From: Paraburkholderia megapolitana
GTDB taxonomy: Bacteria > Pseudomonadota > Gammaproteobacteria > Burkholderiales > Burkholderiaceae
Direction of reading: 5' to 3'
Assembly: GCF_007556815.1 (NCBI RefSeq)
Contig: NZ_CP041745.1
Location: 1,713,001-1,777,000, forward strand
DNA: 64,000 bases
Under the pieces are notes generated by a model, which worked only from the letters and a program-made list of their open reading frames with translations, was not told the origin of the DNA and searched no databases. The position numbers were made by a program, and so were the translations under genes. Below, piece by piece: positions 1 to 8,787 of the stretch (the stretch's first letter is position 1; each line of letters opens with the position of its first letter).

Positions 1-987
1 TCATGATTTCAGACTGTCGAGCGAGTTCGATTCAGCGGAATGGCGAGCCGCGAACAGATCGCCGTCGAGCGGGTAAAAATCGGACCACTCGAGCAACTGC
101 TGGCTCGTCGTACCCACGCCACCGCAGGCGATCACCACGATGCGCTGCGCGTGCGGGAAATATTCGGGAATCCGCGAGAGTGCTGCCACCGATGCGCCGC
201 ACGCCGGTTCGGTCAAAACACGGTGCTCCTCGAGCAGCATCACACTGCCCTGAATCGCTTCGGCATCCGTCACGAGGCAATTGCGAATCGGATGTTCTTT
301 CGCGAGCGCCACGACGCGCTCGGCTACCTTGCTGGCGCCAAGCGACGTGGCCACGGAGTTGATCCCGGCGATCGTTACCGGCGTGCCTGCTTTGAGCGCC
401 TGGTTGTAGGAATCCGCACCTTCGGTCTCGACCGTAAGCACCGGCGTGTCGCTCCAGCCCACTCGTCGCAGTCCTTCGATAACACCCGCGAGCAATCCAC
501 CGCCGCCAACCGAGCAAACGATCAGATCAGGGCGTTCGGTTTGCCGCGCGATTTCCTCGATCATCGTCGCGTGTCCCGCCCATAGCAGTGGGTCATCGAA
601 CGCATGGAGCCAGGCATCGTTGTCGGTCAGAATCGAGCGGGCGTACTCGTTGGATTCGATGAACGCGGCGCCGTGCACGACGACTTCGGCTTCTTCTGCG
701 CGGATGAGCGACTTTGCGCGCTCGGAGGTCGTTTGCGGTACGACAACGGTCACCGGAATGCCAAGCTCGCGGCCCGCATACGCCACCGCATAACCGGCGT
801 TGCCACCGGACGCGGTGACGAAACGCCGGGCACCGTTGCGCTTGTGTTCCTCGCACGCAAAGCCGACGCCGCGTAGCTTGAAGGAACCGCTTGGTTGCAG
901 CGATTCCAGTTTGAGAAGAATGTCTCTACCGGTCTTGAGCGAGAGCGCGCGCGACTCGATCAGCGGTGTTTCGATATGCAGTGTCAT
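1..987 (-). CDS. PLP-dependent serine/threonine dehydratase family protein
   Basis: This 328-residue fold-type II PLP enzyme probably deaminates L-serine, L-threonine or a related hydroxy-amino acid to a 2-oxoacid in the cytoplasm. The PLP-binding motif SGSFKLRG places the Schiff-base lysine at residue 37. SGGNAG (60-65) and the glycine loop VGGGGL (160-165) are the other cofactor-binding signatures. The length matches short, single-domain serine dehydratases without a C-terminal ACT domain, unlike biosynthetic IlvA. The stop codon is the first three bases of the window, so the gene is complete. It starts 15 bases after the stop of a RidA-family gene. RidA proteins hydrolyse the reactive enamine/imine made by such dehydratases, so the pair makes biochemical sense. 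The exact substrate cannot be read from the sequence. Confidence 0.88.
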   Translation of the reverse strand: MTLHIETPLIESRALSLKTGRDILLKLESLQPSGSFKLRGVGFACEEHKRNGARRFVTASGGNAGYAVAYAGRELGIPVTVVVPQTTSERAKSLIRAEEAEVVVHGAAFIESNEYARSILTDNDAWLHAFDDPLLWAGHATMIEEIARQTERPDLIVCSVGGGGLLAGVIEGLRRVGWSDTPVLTVETEGADSYNQALKAGTPVTIAGINSVATSLGASKVAERVVALAKEHPIRNCLVTDAEAIQGSVMLLEEHRVLTEPACGASVAALSRIPEYFPHAQRIVVIACGGVGTTSQQLLEWSDFYPLDGDLFAARHSAESNSLDSLKS

Positions 988-1002
988 TAGGTTCGACCGC
1001 CA

Positions 1003-1470
1003 TTAACCAAGCTGGATCACAGCGGACACTTCAACCGGGCAACGGAACGGCAGGCTCGATACGCCTACAGCGGCACGGGTGTGCCGGCCCTTGTCACCGA
1101 GAACTTCAACGAGAACGTCGGAGGTGCCGTTGATCACTTCCGGGTGCGCCGTAAATTCGGTTGCTGCATGCACGTAACCCGTCACGGAGCAAACGCGAAT
1201 CACGCTAACGTTGTCGTTCAACTGCGAACGCAATTGCGACAGAAGCGAAATTCCGGCGAGTCGTGCAGCTTCCTTTGCCCGCTCGATACTGACTTCCGTA
1301 CCCACCTGGCCGACCGCGAACGGTACGCCATCCTTGAATGCGACTTGCCCTGAAATGTGCAGGAAGCCCGCTGCCAGAACGGTAGGCACGTAGTTAGCGA
1401 TGGCCGCTTTCGGCGGCGGCAGTTCGATGCCCAGTTCCGCGAGGCGACGGTCGAGTTCAATGCGATTCAT
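1003..1470 (-). CDS. RidA/YjgF-family enamine/imine deaminase
   Basis: A 155-residue RidA/YjgF-superfamily protein of the longer type (YjgF_endoribonc-like), with the family-typical HISGQ near residue 38 and a C-terminal half rich in short hydrophobic strands. Proteins of this superfamily form trimers and hydrolyse enamine/imine intermediates released by PLP enzymes. The start at 1470 is chosen because AAGGAG lies about 6 bases upstream; the reading frame stays open to 1557, but that extension is Arg-rich and has no support. It directly precedes the dehydratase gene on the same strand, so the two are probably one operon in which RidA removes the dehydratase's 2-aminoacrylate or 2-aminocrotonate product. 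The family call is firm; the exact subfamily is not. Confidence 0.85.
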   Translation of the reverse strand: MNRIELDRRLAELGIELPPPKAAIANYVPTVLAAGFLHISGQVAFKDGVPFAVGQVGTEVSIERAKEAARLAGISLLSQLRSQLNDNVSVIRVCSVTGYVHAATEFTAHPEVINGTSDVLVEVLGDKGRHTRAAVGVSSLPFRCPVEVSAVIQLG

Positions 1471-1781
1471 AGATGCTCCTTGATGGCGAAACAGGTGGCG
1501 ACGCGTTCGGCGAACGGCACCAGTGGGTCGCTTAGGGTGACGATCATGGAAAGGCAACGACCTTTCCCCATGCCTCGAAGTTAAAGGACATGTGCCCGTT
1601 CCACTTGTAAAAAATTGAGTGGGTTGCGGTGCGTGAATCGGCTTGGCAGCGGGCGAGGGGATAGGGCTGCGCGGCGAACGTGCCGCATTGAGACAGCTTC
1701 GTGCAACTAGAGGGAATTAATCGGGCGAATCAGGCGACGCTGGCGATGCTTCAACGCATGCGTGTGCGGCAACCTGAAACA
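1471..1781. other. Gene-free stretch between AraC regulator and ridA-like gene
   Basis: No convincing gene is seen here. It must hold the promoter of the ridA-dehydratase pair, but I cannot pick out a -35/-10 pair with a good spacer. A small GC stem (GCGGC, 6-base loop, GCCGC) lies at 1671-1686, between the end of the AraC gene and this promoter region. Confidence 0.4.
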
Positions 1782-2590
1782 TCAATACTTCGATGGCGAC
1801 ACACCGAACGCTTGCCGGAAGGCTCGATTGAAATGGCTCTGGTCGTAAAACCCCACCTCCTGCGCCACTTGCGTCAAACACGCGTCGGGGTGACTCAGCA
1901 AGGAACACGCGCGTTCCAGCCGCAGACGAACGAGCCATGCGTGCGGTGTCATACCGACGGTCTGCTTGAAGAGCTTGAGGAAATGGAAACGCTCGAGGGC
2001 GCAAAGAGCAGCAAGCTCTTCCAGCGTGATCTTCTCCGCCAGATGGACATCGCAATAGTCTCTGACGCGCTGCCACTGCACCGATGTGAGTGTGCCCTTG
2101 ATGAAATGCGGCTTGACCATACGCGTTTGAGAAAACAGGCGGTCAAGCAACATCAGCCATTCGGATTGCACTTCCATGGGCTCGGCCTCCTGGGCCGCCC
2201 GTAGCGCATCGTGCAACCGGGACAGATGGCCGGCAAGCCGGGCGTCCTGAAGCACGGTTCCGCCGAGCGCGGGAAAGCGATCTTGCCCGGTGATTTCCTC
2301 GGTGATTCCGCTTAGCAGTTGAGGGGAGACACGAAACGTTTTGAGCGTGTAGGACTCGTCCCCGGCGCTGTTGCCATCGTGCACCTCGCCCGGTGGCATC
2401 AACTGGATGGTGCCCGGCGTCAGCAGCAGGGTTTCGCCATGGAATCCCTGGCGCTGCACACCCTCGGTTACCAGCGCGACGTGATAGTCGAGATGGTAAT
2501 GGCGCTCGAAGCGAAAATCGGAAAACCGCGCCTCGCTAAGCACGAGACCCGGATCTCGTTGCTGCGCTTGTATTCGACGCGATCCTTCAT
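1782..2590 (-). CDS. AraC-family transcriptional regulator (probable 1-base deletion near codon 12)
   Basis: An AraC/XylS regulator with an N-terminal cupin-like ligand-binding half and a C-terminal pair of helix-turn-helix motifs. The second helix-turn-helix includes QVAQEVGFYDQSHFNRAFR and the protein ends GVSPSKY. The reading frame of the main body runs back to 2648, but its first ~30 codons do not look like the family. The start at 2590 has GGAGG five bases upstream and opens MKDRVEYKRSNE, typical for this AraC subfamily, in the neighbouring frame. Adding one G in the GAGAT at 2553-2557 joins it to DPGLVLSEARF, giving 269 residues. Either the gene carries a one-base deletion or the sequence has an error. 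The nearest candidate targets are the dehydrogenase upstream and the ridA-dehydratase pair downstream, all on the same strand. Confidence 0.75.
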
Positions 2591-2600
2591 CGGGGCCTCC
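2581..2600 (-). promoter_or_regulatory. Shine-Dalgarno that decides the AraC start
   Basis: On the minus strand GGAGG is followed by five bases and ATG at 2590. This is the best ribosome binding site in the area, yet its reading frame stops after about 38 codons unless one base is restored near 2555. Confidence 0.7.
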
Positions 2601-2719
2601 AGCAGGGCGTTTCCTTCGACATCGGGGCAGACCTTTGTGCTCCGGCAACGATCAGGAAGGTGACGTTTATTATAGACAACCCGCCGTGGCCCATCGGTCG
2701 ACGTATGGCTTCATCGCTA

Positions 2720-3698
2720 TCAGCGGGTATCGACGACGATCTTGGCGTTTGCGCCCGATTCGACGCGTTCGTGGGCTCTGGCAATGTCATTTAACGAAAA
2801 GACCTCGACCTGCGGATGCTGAAGCGTGCCTCGCTTGAGCAGCGGTGTCAGCGCGTCGATAGCGGCGCGCCTGACCGGAACCGGCAGGTTGTAGACGATG
2901 AAGAAGCGCAGATTCGCAAAGCCGACGATCATCGGTCGGAACTGAACGTCGATCGATGCAGCCCCCGAGCCGTAGATAATCACGTCGCCGCCGAACTTCA
3001 GCAGGCTGCCGTATTGACCGGCATTCGCTGCTGCATCGACTTCGATGATGACGTCCGCGCCTTTTCCAGCCGTGATTTCGCGTACCGAGGCAACCACGTC
3101 CTGCTCGTTGCGATTGATGACCCACTCGGCGCCTAGCCGGGAAGCGAGCGCGCATTTCTCCTTGCTGCCGACTACGCCGATTACACGGGCGCCCGAAAGC
3201 GCGGCAAGCTGGGTCGCGTAGCCGCCGACCGCGCCTGTGGCGCCGTAGACGAGAACCGTCTTGCCGAGCAAGCCTGCGCAAACGTGCACGGCGTACCAGG
3301 CCGTCAACAACGGAATGCCAAGCGACGCGCCGGTTTCCGTCGAGACACCGTCGGCAGTGGAGCAACCTGACTCTCGGCAGGGCGATCAGCTCGGCGGCTG
3401 TACCGAATGGTCGCTGCCACTGGCCGTTGATCGTCCAGACCCGCTGCCCGATCAACTGTTTCGACACGCCTGCTCCAACGGCTTCGATGACGCCCGCACC
3501 ATCGCTGTGGGGAATGACGCGCGGAAACTCCATCGCAGGGCTGGTAACGCCCGAGCGCGACTTGACGTCTGACGGATTTACGCCGGAATGGGCGATGCGC
3601 ACCAGGACCTCGCCCGGTTGCGCGACTGGATCGGCCTGGTCGCCAACGACAAGAACGTCGCGGGCCGGACCTTTCGAGGTGTAATAGGCGGCCTTCAT
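2720..3698 (-). pseudogene. Zinc-independent NADPH:quinone oxidoreductase-type dehydrogenase, frameshifted
   Basis: A medium-chain dehydrogenase/reductase of the quinone oxidoreductase (zeta-crystallin) type. The N-terminal GroES-like half is in one frame (MKAAYYTSKGPA to AAELIALP). The C-terminal half with the NADPH-binding Rossmann motif (VYGATGAVGGYATQ) is in another frame and ends KIVVDTR. Two single-base losses explain the break: CCGGAG read as CCGAG near 3374 and CCGGAC read as CCGAC near 3352. Restoring both gives a continuous 326-residue protein reading through LPESQVAPLPDGVSTETGAS, the normal family length. The start at 3698 (GGAG 10 bases upstream) is preferred over ATG 3704 because the family normally begins MKAA. 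No structural zinc cysteines are seen. It is either a recently damaged gene or a sequencing error. Confidence 0.8.
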
Positions 3699-3825
3699 AT
3701 GCATCAATCTCCGGGTTGATCTAGTGATGAGTTACTTGCGTGGCGACGCGTCCCGAACGGGCCTCGGAACGTGACATTGTCGATAGCCTGAACCATCGCT
3801 CGCCAAGGCGCTTGTAAAAAAGTGA

Positions 3826-4368
3826 TCATTTGATCGAGTCGCCGGCAAGACGCGCGTAAAGACGAAAATTCCCAGGCACTCCCCGAACCATCCGATACGA
3901 ACGAAGCAACCCCTCATACTGGAAACCACTTCTTTCCAGAACCCGGACAGAGCGCACATTGGTATCAAGCGCCGTCGCCTGAACGCGAACCAACCCCAAC
4001 CCGGCAAACGACCATTCCGTCACGGTCGCGCACATCGCGCTCGCAATCCCTTTACCCCAATGCGACGGCGCGAGGTCGTAAGCGATTTCCGCCACGCGGT
4101 TGATAACAGAAATAGAGTGAAAACCTATCGTGCCGATCAGGCGGTTGTCGGTATCATCGACGATCGCGAGTCGCCTGATCGAGGTCGCGACGGTCGACTC
4201 GATACCGTCGAACATCGGCGCCAAATCGTGCTCGCCAGACAGGTTCCAGCTGGTGTGTTGAATCACCTCCGGAATGCGTAGATAGGCATACCACGCGGCT
4301 TGATCGCCGCGCTCAAGCTGTCTTAGCGAAACCCGGGATAGCGGATTTGGTAGTGTCTGAACTCTCAT
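3826..4368 (-). CDS. GNAT-family N-acetyltransferase (RimJ/RimL-like)
   Basis: A 180-residue acetyltransferase of the Gcn5-related family, RimJ/RimL-like subgroup. The acetyl-CoA-binding core is recognisable as RVAEIAYDLAPSHWGKGIAS, followed by the family-typical VRVQATALDTNVRSVRVLERSGF, a helix and strand that close the cofactor pocket. Members acetylate N-terminal amines of proteins, antibiotics or small amines; the substrate cannot be inferred. The gene is divergent from the methyltransferase gene, with only 51 bases between the two starts, so both promoters must overlap there. It appears intact, unlike its downstream neighbour. Confidence 0.85.
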   Translation of the reverse strand: MRVQTLPNPLSRVSLRQLERGDQAAWYAYLRIPEVIQHTSWNLSGEHDLAPMFDGIESTVATSIRRLAIVDDTDNRLIGTIGFHSISVINRVAEIAYDLAPSHWGKGIASAMCATVTEWSFAGLGLVRVQATALDTNVRSVRVLERSGFQYEGLLRSYRMVRGVPGNFRLYARLAGDSIK

Positions 4369-4419
4369 GTATTCACAATAGATCTACGCGATGCGTCGAT
4401 CATAGCGCGGAGTGCCGCC

Positions 4420-5253
4420 ATGCAGTCTCTGCCCCCGGCCGAAGACTATCTGCAGGATTTTCACCAGCGTTTCACAGGCGCAACTAGCGCCGCATTCGGG
4501 CATCTTCCTGCGCATTCGAACTCCGCCGCGTACACATCGTCGTATCACGTACTCGCTTCGCGGGTGGACGATTCGAGCGCCGCACGTGTTGTCGTCGACC
4601 TGGGCTGTGGCGACGGCTATCTGCTCAAGTTGCTGGCGGATCGCGAACTAAGTGCGCCGCGCTTGATCGGCGTCGACATGAGCCAGCACGAACTCGACGC
4701 TGCACGCAAACGTCTTCCCGATAACGTGTCGTTGCTGCGAGAGCGCGCGCAGTCGCTATCGATAGAAACGGGCACGGTCGATATCGTGCTTTCGCACATG
4801 GCGGTCATGCTGATGGGAGAAGCCGATCGGGTCGTGGCCGAAATCCGCCGGATTCTGCGCCCAGGCGGTGTGTTCGCCGCGATCGTGGGACGCGAGTTTT
4901 TGCTTGGCGAAGCGAACGATGCGTTGAGGGAGGTATTCAGACCGGTCGCGCTCAATAGTCTTGCGCCTTTAGCGTTCGGAGATCGCCGCACCCGCGACGA
5001 AGCGGGCTGGCGAGAGTTGCTCGGTTCTACCTTCAACGCATTGGCGTTCGAAGATGTGGATGTTCCGTGGCAACCTACACCGGATGCGCTCTGGCATTCG
5101 CTGCTGGAAACGTACGATATCGACCGGCTGTCCGACGGGGCACGCCGCGAATTGCAGAGAGATTTACTTTCGGCATTTCACCGCCTGACGCAGGCGGATG
5201 GCACCATCGACACAGGATTCGGCTTGCGCCTGATACATGCGTATGTGCTATGA
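4420..5253 (+). CDS. Class I SAM-dependent methyltransferase
   Basis: A 277-residue Rossmann-fold methyltransferase. Motif I is VVDLGCGDG (residues 58-66), the acidic end of strand 2 is IGVDMS, and the post-motif region VDIVLSHMAVMLM followed by RILRPGGVFAAIVG matches the Methyltransf_11/25 group that acts on small molecules. The start is supported by GGAG at 4409-4412, seven bases upstream of ATG. The gene stands alone and is divergent from the acetyltransferase. The substrate is unknown; the C-terminal ~100 residues are family-variable. Confidence 0.82.
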   Translation: MQSLPPAEDYLQDFHQRFTGATSAAFGHLPAHSNSAAYTSSYHVLASRVDDSSAARVVVDLGCGDGYLLKLLADRELSAPRLIGVDMSQHELDAARKRLPDNVSLLRERAQSLSIETGTVDIVLSHMAVMLMGEADRVVAEIRRILRPGGVFAAIVGREFLLGEANDALREVFRPVALNSLAPLAFGDRRTRDEAGWRELLGSTFNALAFEDVDVPWQPTPDALWHSLLETYDIDRLSDGARRELQRDLLSAFHRLTQADGTIDTGFGLRLIHAYVL

Positions 5254-5271
5254 GACCGTATGAATGCCGAC

Positions 5272-5297
5272 ATGCATCGCGAACGCATGCGATGCAT
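5272..5297. terminator. Inverted repeat between convergent genes
   Basis: ATGCATCGC and its exact complement GCGATGCAT are separated by 8 bases, just after the methyltransferase stop and before the end of the convergent gene. There is no U-tract, so it is only a candidate terminator. Confidence 0.35.
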
Positions 5298-5365
5298 CGT
5301 CAACAGTTCAAAAGCGGGGTCTTACAAACGGACGCACATCCTGTTCCTCCAGAACGTCTGTCTGG

Positions 5366-6544
5366 TCAGCGCTTACCTGCAGTTCGCCGGTGTGCTCGCG
5401 ATCGCACGGAGCACAGCAGGCTGCACTCCGGGCTGAGGTTTTGCCGTGCGGCCGCGCTCAGTTGGGCTTCCAGACGCACAATGGCGCTTGATCGTACCTC
5501 GTTGTCGTTGATTCGCCACGCGAGAGAATTGTGAAACTCATTCAGGGCGTGTGGCGCGAGTCCCAGCAGTTTGCCGATCTCTGTCAAATCGCTCAGCAAT
5601 TCGGCCGTGTCGGTTTCGTCTGCTGGCCCCATGTCTTGAATGTATTCCAGAACATCTCGTTCGAGAGGAAAGGATTGCGCGGGTCCGCGCGCGCCACCTG
5701 CGGACACAACAGGCGCGGCGTTTTCGGTTACTGGACGGTGGCCGGGGCTTGCGGATTGACCCTGCTGTTGCACGTGTTGCACGGATGAAGCGCCTGCGGC
5801 AACCGCACCGGAAGCGGAAAGGTTTGATACGTCGCGACCATCCGTGTCGGGTTGTGCAGGCATATTGCGCGGCGTCGGTTCCCCGGCCTGCTGTAGCGTT
5901 GCGAATGCTTCCAGTTGGTTGTCTACCAGTTGCAGCGCTTCTTCATGTTTCGATTTTGCCGCCTGCACCTGCGCCTCGTTTTCTGCTTCTTGATCTAGCA
6001 ACGTATTCAGATGTGCCTGCGCTCTGGCGAGTCTGCTCTGCGCCGTCAAAACCGATCCGGTATGAGCGGGCATCAGCCGTCCATTTTGCTGCGCGAGATC
6101 ATACGCATTTTTTGAAAGCGTCGACGCAGCATGCAGGGTATCCACGTTCGCCTTTGCAAGCCTTATCAAAGAGCGTCGCAAGGGTTGTCGCGTTGGCGCG
6201 GAAGCTTCTTCTTCCATTTTCTTGAGAAACGCTGGCTTCGGCGGCAACGGAGGGGGTTCTGCCGCCGGGATCGGGGCCGAACCTCTGTGTCGGCACTTTC
6301 GGAAACCTGTGAAGGAGGAGGGCTGCGGAAGTCCGGGAGTCGTGAGAGGCGCGGGATATGCTCGCATGGTGTTGTCGATTGGTAACGGGTTGCTGGTCTT
6401 CACGACCGGCGAAGCAATGCGTTCTGATGGTCGGCACACCACGCTGTTTGCCCAGGGTGAGCGTTTCGATCGCCGCACCTCGGTGGAAGAGGGGAGCGGT
6501 TCCTCGAGTGAAGACGCACTGGCGACAAGGAGTTGATATGCCAT
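5366..6544 (-). CDS. Unrecognised proline-rich, coiled-coil protein; candidate type III secreted effector
   Basis: I do not recognise this 392-residue protein. The first 20 residues are Ser-rich (MAYQLLVASASSLEEPLPSS), as in many type III secretion signals. Residues 50-105 are Pro/Ser-rich and contain PPPLPPKP (97-104), which fits the PxxPxK class II SH3-ligand pattern of eukaryotes. Residues 165-220 form a probable coiled coil rich in Ala, Gln and Glu. The C-terminal third is a mixed helical region. Base composition is lower in GC than the neighbours (50% in one 60-base stretch near 5941). No good Shine-Dalgarno precedes ATG 6544; ATG at residue 60 is an alternative. A perfect TTCGC-N15-TTCGC box lies 38 bases upstream in the same orientation. 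Nearby genes carry base deletions, so the exact ends of this frame are uncertain. The effector role is inference. Confidence 0.55.
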   Translation of the reverse strand: MAYQLLVASASSLEEPLPSSTEVRRSKRSPWANSVVCRPSERIASPVVKTSNPLPIDNTMRAYPAPLTTPGLPQPSSFTGFRKCRHRGSAPIPAAEPPPLPPKPAFLKKMEEEASAPTRQPLRRSLIRLAKANVDTLHAASTLSKNAYDLAQQNGRLMPAHTGSVLTAQSRLARAQAHLNTLLDQEAENEAQVQAAKSKHEEALQLVDNQLEAFATLQQAGEPTPRNMPAQPDTDGRDVSNLSASGAVAAGASSVQHVQQQGQSASPGHRPVTENAAPVVSAGGARGPAQSFPLERDVLEYIQDMGPADETDTAELLSDLTEIGKLLGLAPHALNEFHNSLAWRINDNEVRSSAIVRLEAQLSAAARQNLSPECSLLCSVRSRAHRRTAGKR

Positions 6545-6582
6545 GCATGGTCCGCTTTATGCGGCCCGGCAGCCCGCCGCAC

Positions 6583-6607
6583 GCGAAATGCGGTCCGCTT
6601 AGGCGAA
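6583..6607 (-). promoter_or_regulatory. PIP/hrpII box, TTCGC-N15-TTCGC
   Basis: Read on the minus strand, TTCGC (6607-6603), 15 bases, then TTCGC (6587-6583). This is the consensus plant-inducible-promoter box bound by HrpX/HrpB-type AraC regulators of type III secretion genes in Xanthomonas and Ralstonia, and it also satisfies the TTCG-N16-TTCG hrpII box. It points at the gene starting at 6544. I see no clean YANNNT -10 at the usual 30-32 base spacing, so function is not proven. Confidence 0.55.
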
Positions 6608-6740
6608 GTTCTTCGGTAAAACGCCGATAGCCTGGACCGGTGCCCGTCGCGACGCGAATTGGCCGACACGGCGAATCGCGCGATCAACGACGCGAGCGCA
6701 CGAGGTGCAGATGCGCGTCCAGATCGACGCCGTTAAGCCT

Positions 6741-7777
6741 TCAGGCATGCCGATTCAAAGAGGCTTTCCCGGCAGCCCGCATTTCAGCCAGCAACGCATC
6801 TCCCGACCACGAAGGCCGCACATCGGCTCGCTCGGCTTCGTGCACGAGTTCGCATAGCCGTTCGTTTATCGGCGCCGTTCGTCCAAGGCGTTGGGCAAGA
6901 CGCCCAACCTCGCCATTGATCCAGTCGACTTCCGTCATACGTCCCGCGGCCAGATCGTCGGACATCGACGATCGCGCAACGGGATCGATGGTCAGCATCG
7001 CACGCCCGAGCTGCTTGAACAGCGCATCGGGCACACCGAGAACCCGTGGTATCCAGGTAGCAGGCACCGCCGTCAGTTGCGCTGGCTGTATATCGGCGCG
7101 CTTCAAAAGCGCGAGCGCTTCTTTCTGCGCCATACCGAGGCAAAGCCGATACGCACGTAGCGAGAGCTCTTCCTGCAAAGGCCGGTTCGCCAGCGCGTTG
7201 ATGGCATTGTTGAGGTTGAGCAATAACTTTGCCCACAGTACCGGCACCATATTGGCGTGCTGAATTAGCGGTAAATCCGCTTTTCTGAACTCATCGACGA
7301 AGGACTGCATCGCCGGCGATTGCCTGATCTCCAGCTCGCCCGATGAACCCTGGTGATACGCGCCGGGGCCAGGCTCGATGACATTGAACGCACCATTCCT
7401 TCGAGTACGGTGTTGCGCGGCAACGCGGCGCGCAGCACATCGGCGTTGCCCACACCGTTCTGGAAGCTGACGACGACTGTGTCAGGCCGCAGCACGTTAG
7501 CGAGTTCTGCCGCGACTGTCGGTGTCGCGGCAGACTTGACGGTCACGAGGACGAGACCCGCCGAGGCCACTGTCGAAGCCTCCGTCGATACGTCGATCCG
7601 CTCGGGCGCCACGTGCCAGCGCCGCTCGTCGTAGTGCGACAGCGTGATACCGCGACTGCGCAACTGGTCGCCCACGCGCGCACGCCCAACGAAGCTGACA
7701 TCGCTTCCTCCGGCCAGAAGCCGTCCGCCGATGTAGCAGCCGATGGAACCCGCACCGTAGATACAGATCTTTGCCAT
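6741..7777 (-). pseudogene. Ketopantoate reductase-family (PanE/ApbA) protein, frameshifted
   Basis: A 2-dehydropantoate 2-reductase-family oxidoreductase (NADPH-dependent 2-oxoacid reduction). The N-terminal Rossmann motif is ICIYGAGSIGCYIGGRL and the family marker SFQNGVGN is present. The C-terminal ApbA domain (WAKLLLNLNNAINALANRP) is in a different frame. A single missing C near 7390 (GTGCCGTTC read as GTGCGTTC) explains the break. Restoring it gives EGMVPFNVIEPGPGAY and a 345-residue protein of normal length. The start is ATG 7777; the frame is open back to a TTG at 7789. The gene lies just downstream of a class II aldolase on the same strand, so the pair may act on branched or sugar-derived 2-oxoacids rather than in pantothenate synthesis. 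Confidence 0.8.
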
Positions 7778-7828
7778 ACCGTTTCTCAAGTGACCTGCGC
7801 GTCAGCGCATCGGCGCCGACGCACACCG

Positions 7829-8590
7829 CTAGTCCGCGTAGCCAGGATTGCGCCGATCGAGTCGACGCAGCAGCCCAGGCCACACGAGCCGCCCAGGGCT
7901 CGTCCCCTTGGTCACCTGCGCGATCTGCTGCTTGATACCCTCGAGAATCGCGTCGCGATAGGGTTCAGCTTGCGCCACCGCTTGAGCACGCACCTGAATC
8001 ATGCAGGCCGCTTCGAAGAAATACATCGCGACGAAAGCGTCCGCCGGCGTAGCGCCAACGGTGAGCAAACCATGATTGCGCAGCATCAGGTTGGTGTTGC
8101 TTCCGAGGTCGTGAACGAGACGCGGCTTCTCGGCTTCATTGAGCGCGATGCCCTCGTAGTCGTGATAGCCGAGCGACGCGAGCACGCCCAGCGACTGCTG
8201 CGAAAGAGGCAACAAGCCGCCTTCCTGCGCCGACACAGCGACGCCGTTGATCGAGTGGGTATGCATCACACAAAGCGCGTCTTCGCGCGCCGCATGCACC
8301 GCGCTATGAATCGTGAAGCCGGCCGGATTGATGTCGTACGGCGACTCGGACACCTTGCGGCCATCGAGGTCGATCTTGATCAACGACGACGCGGTGATCT
8401 CGTCGAACATCATGCCGTAGGGGTTGATCAGGAAGTGATGCTCCGGCCGGCACGCGCGCTGAGATATGGTGAACACCAGGTCGTCCCAGCCAAACAGCGC
8501 AGTCAGGCGGTACGTCGCGGCGAGATTGACCCGTGTCTCCCATTCGGCGGGCGATACGTCGTTTTTCAGGCTGGCATGAGATGAGGTCAC
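7829..8590 (-). CDS. Class II aldolase/adducin-domain protein (locally garbled motif)
   Basis: A 253-residue class II aldolase/adducin-domain protein. The zinc-binding histidines are visible in VMHTHS (around residue 118) and MLRNHGLL. Members are sugar-phosphate aldolases, epimerases or decarboxylase-like enzymes; the substrate is not clear. The GTG at 8590 is chosen because AAGGAG lies seven bases upstream; the frame is open to 8659. One conserved stretch is wrong: where the family has FTHISARVPGPEHHF, the frame reads FTISQRACRPEHHF. Three missing bases (one in the C run after TTCA, two in the GGCC after GTGCCG) would restore it, so the frame recovers by chance. This motif lies near the active site, so as written the enzyme would probably be impaired. 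Confidence 0.82.
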   Translation of the reverse strand: MTSSHASLKNDVSPAEWETRVNLAATYRLTALFGWDDLVFTISQRACRPEHHFLINPYGMMFDEITASSLIKIDLDGRKVSESPYDINPAGFTIHSAVHAAREDALCVMHTHSINGVAVSAQEGGLLPLSQQSLGVLASLGYHDYEGIALNEAEKPRLVHDLGSNTNLMLRNHGLLTVGATPADAFVAMYFFEAACMIQVRAQAVAQAEPYRDAILEGIKQQIAQVTKGTSPGRLVWPGLLRRLDRRNPGYAD

Positions 8591-8787
8591 GGCACCACTC
8601 CTTATTCGATGATTCAGGCAACGAGATACACGGGGACGATGCCCTGCGATCGCCAGCAACGCGCGCCGTCAGGTCACGCCCGCATGATGTCCCGAAACCG
8701 GCCTTGAATCTGTCGGATAGGCGACAGGTCGACACTATCCTGCCGGACAGCGCCGATGCCCGAAGAGAGTGATTCGCCCCGCGCGCG

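Noticed and set aside
6099..6548. Alternative frame (149 codons) overlapping the start of the effector-like gene
   Set aside because: It lacks any domain character and ends in the middle of the coiled-coil coding part; the proline-rich frame has better composition. A hidden deletion joining the two cannot be fully excluded.
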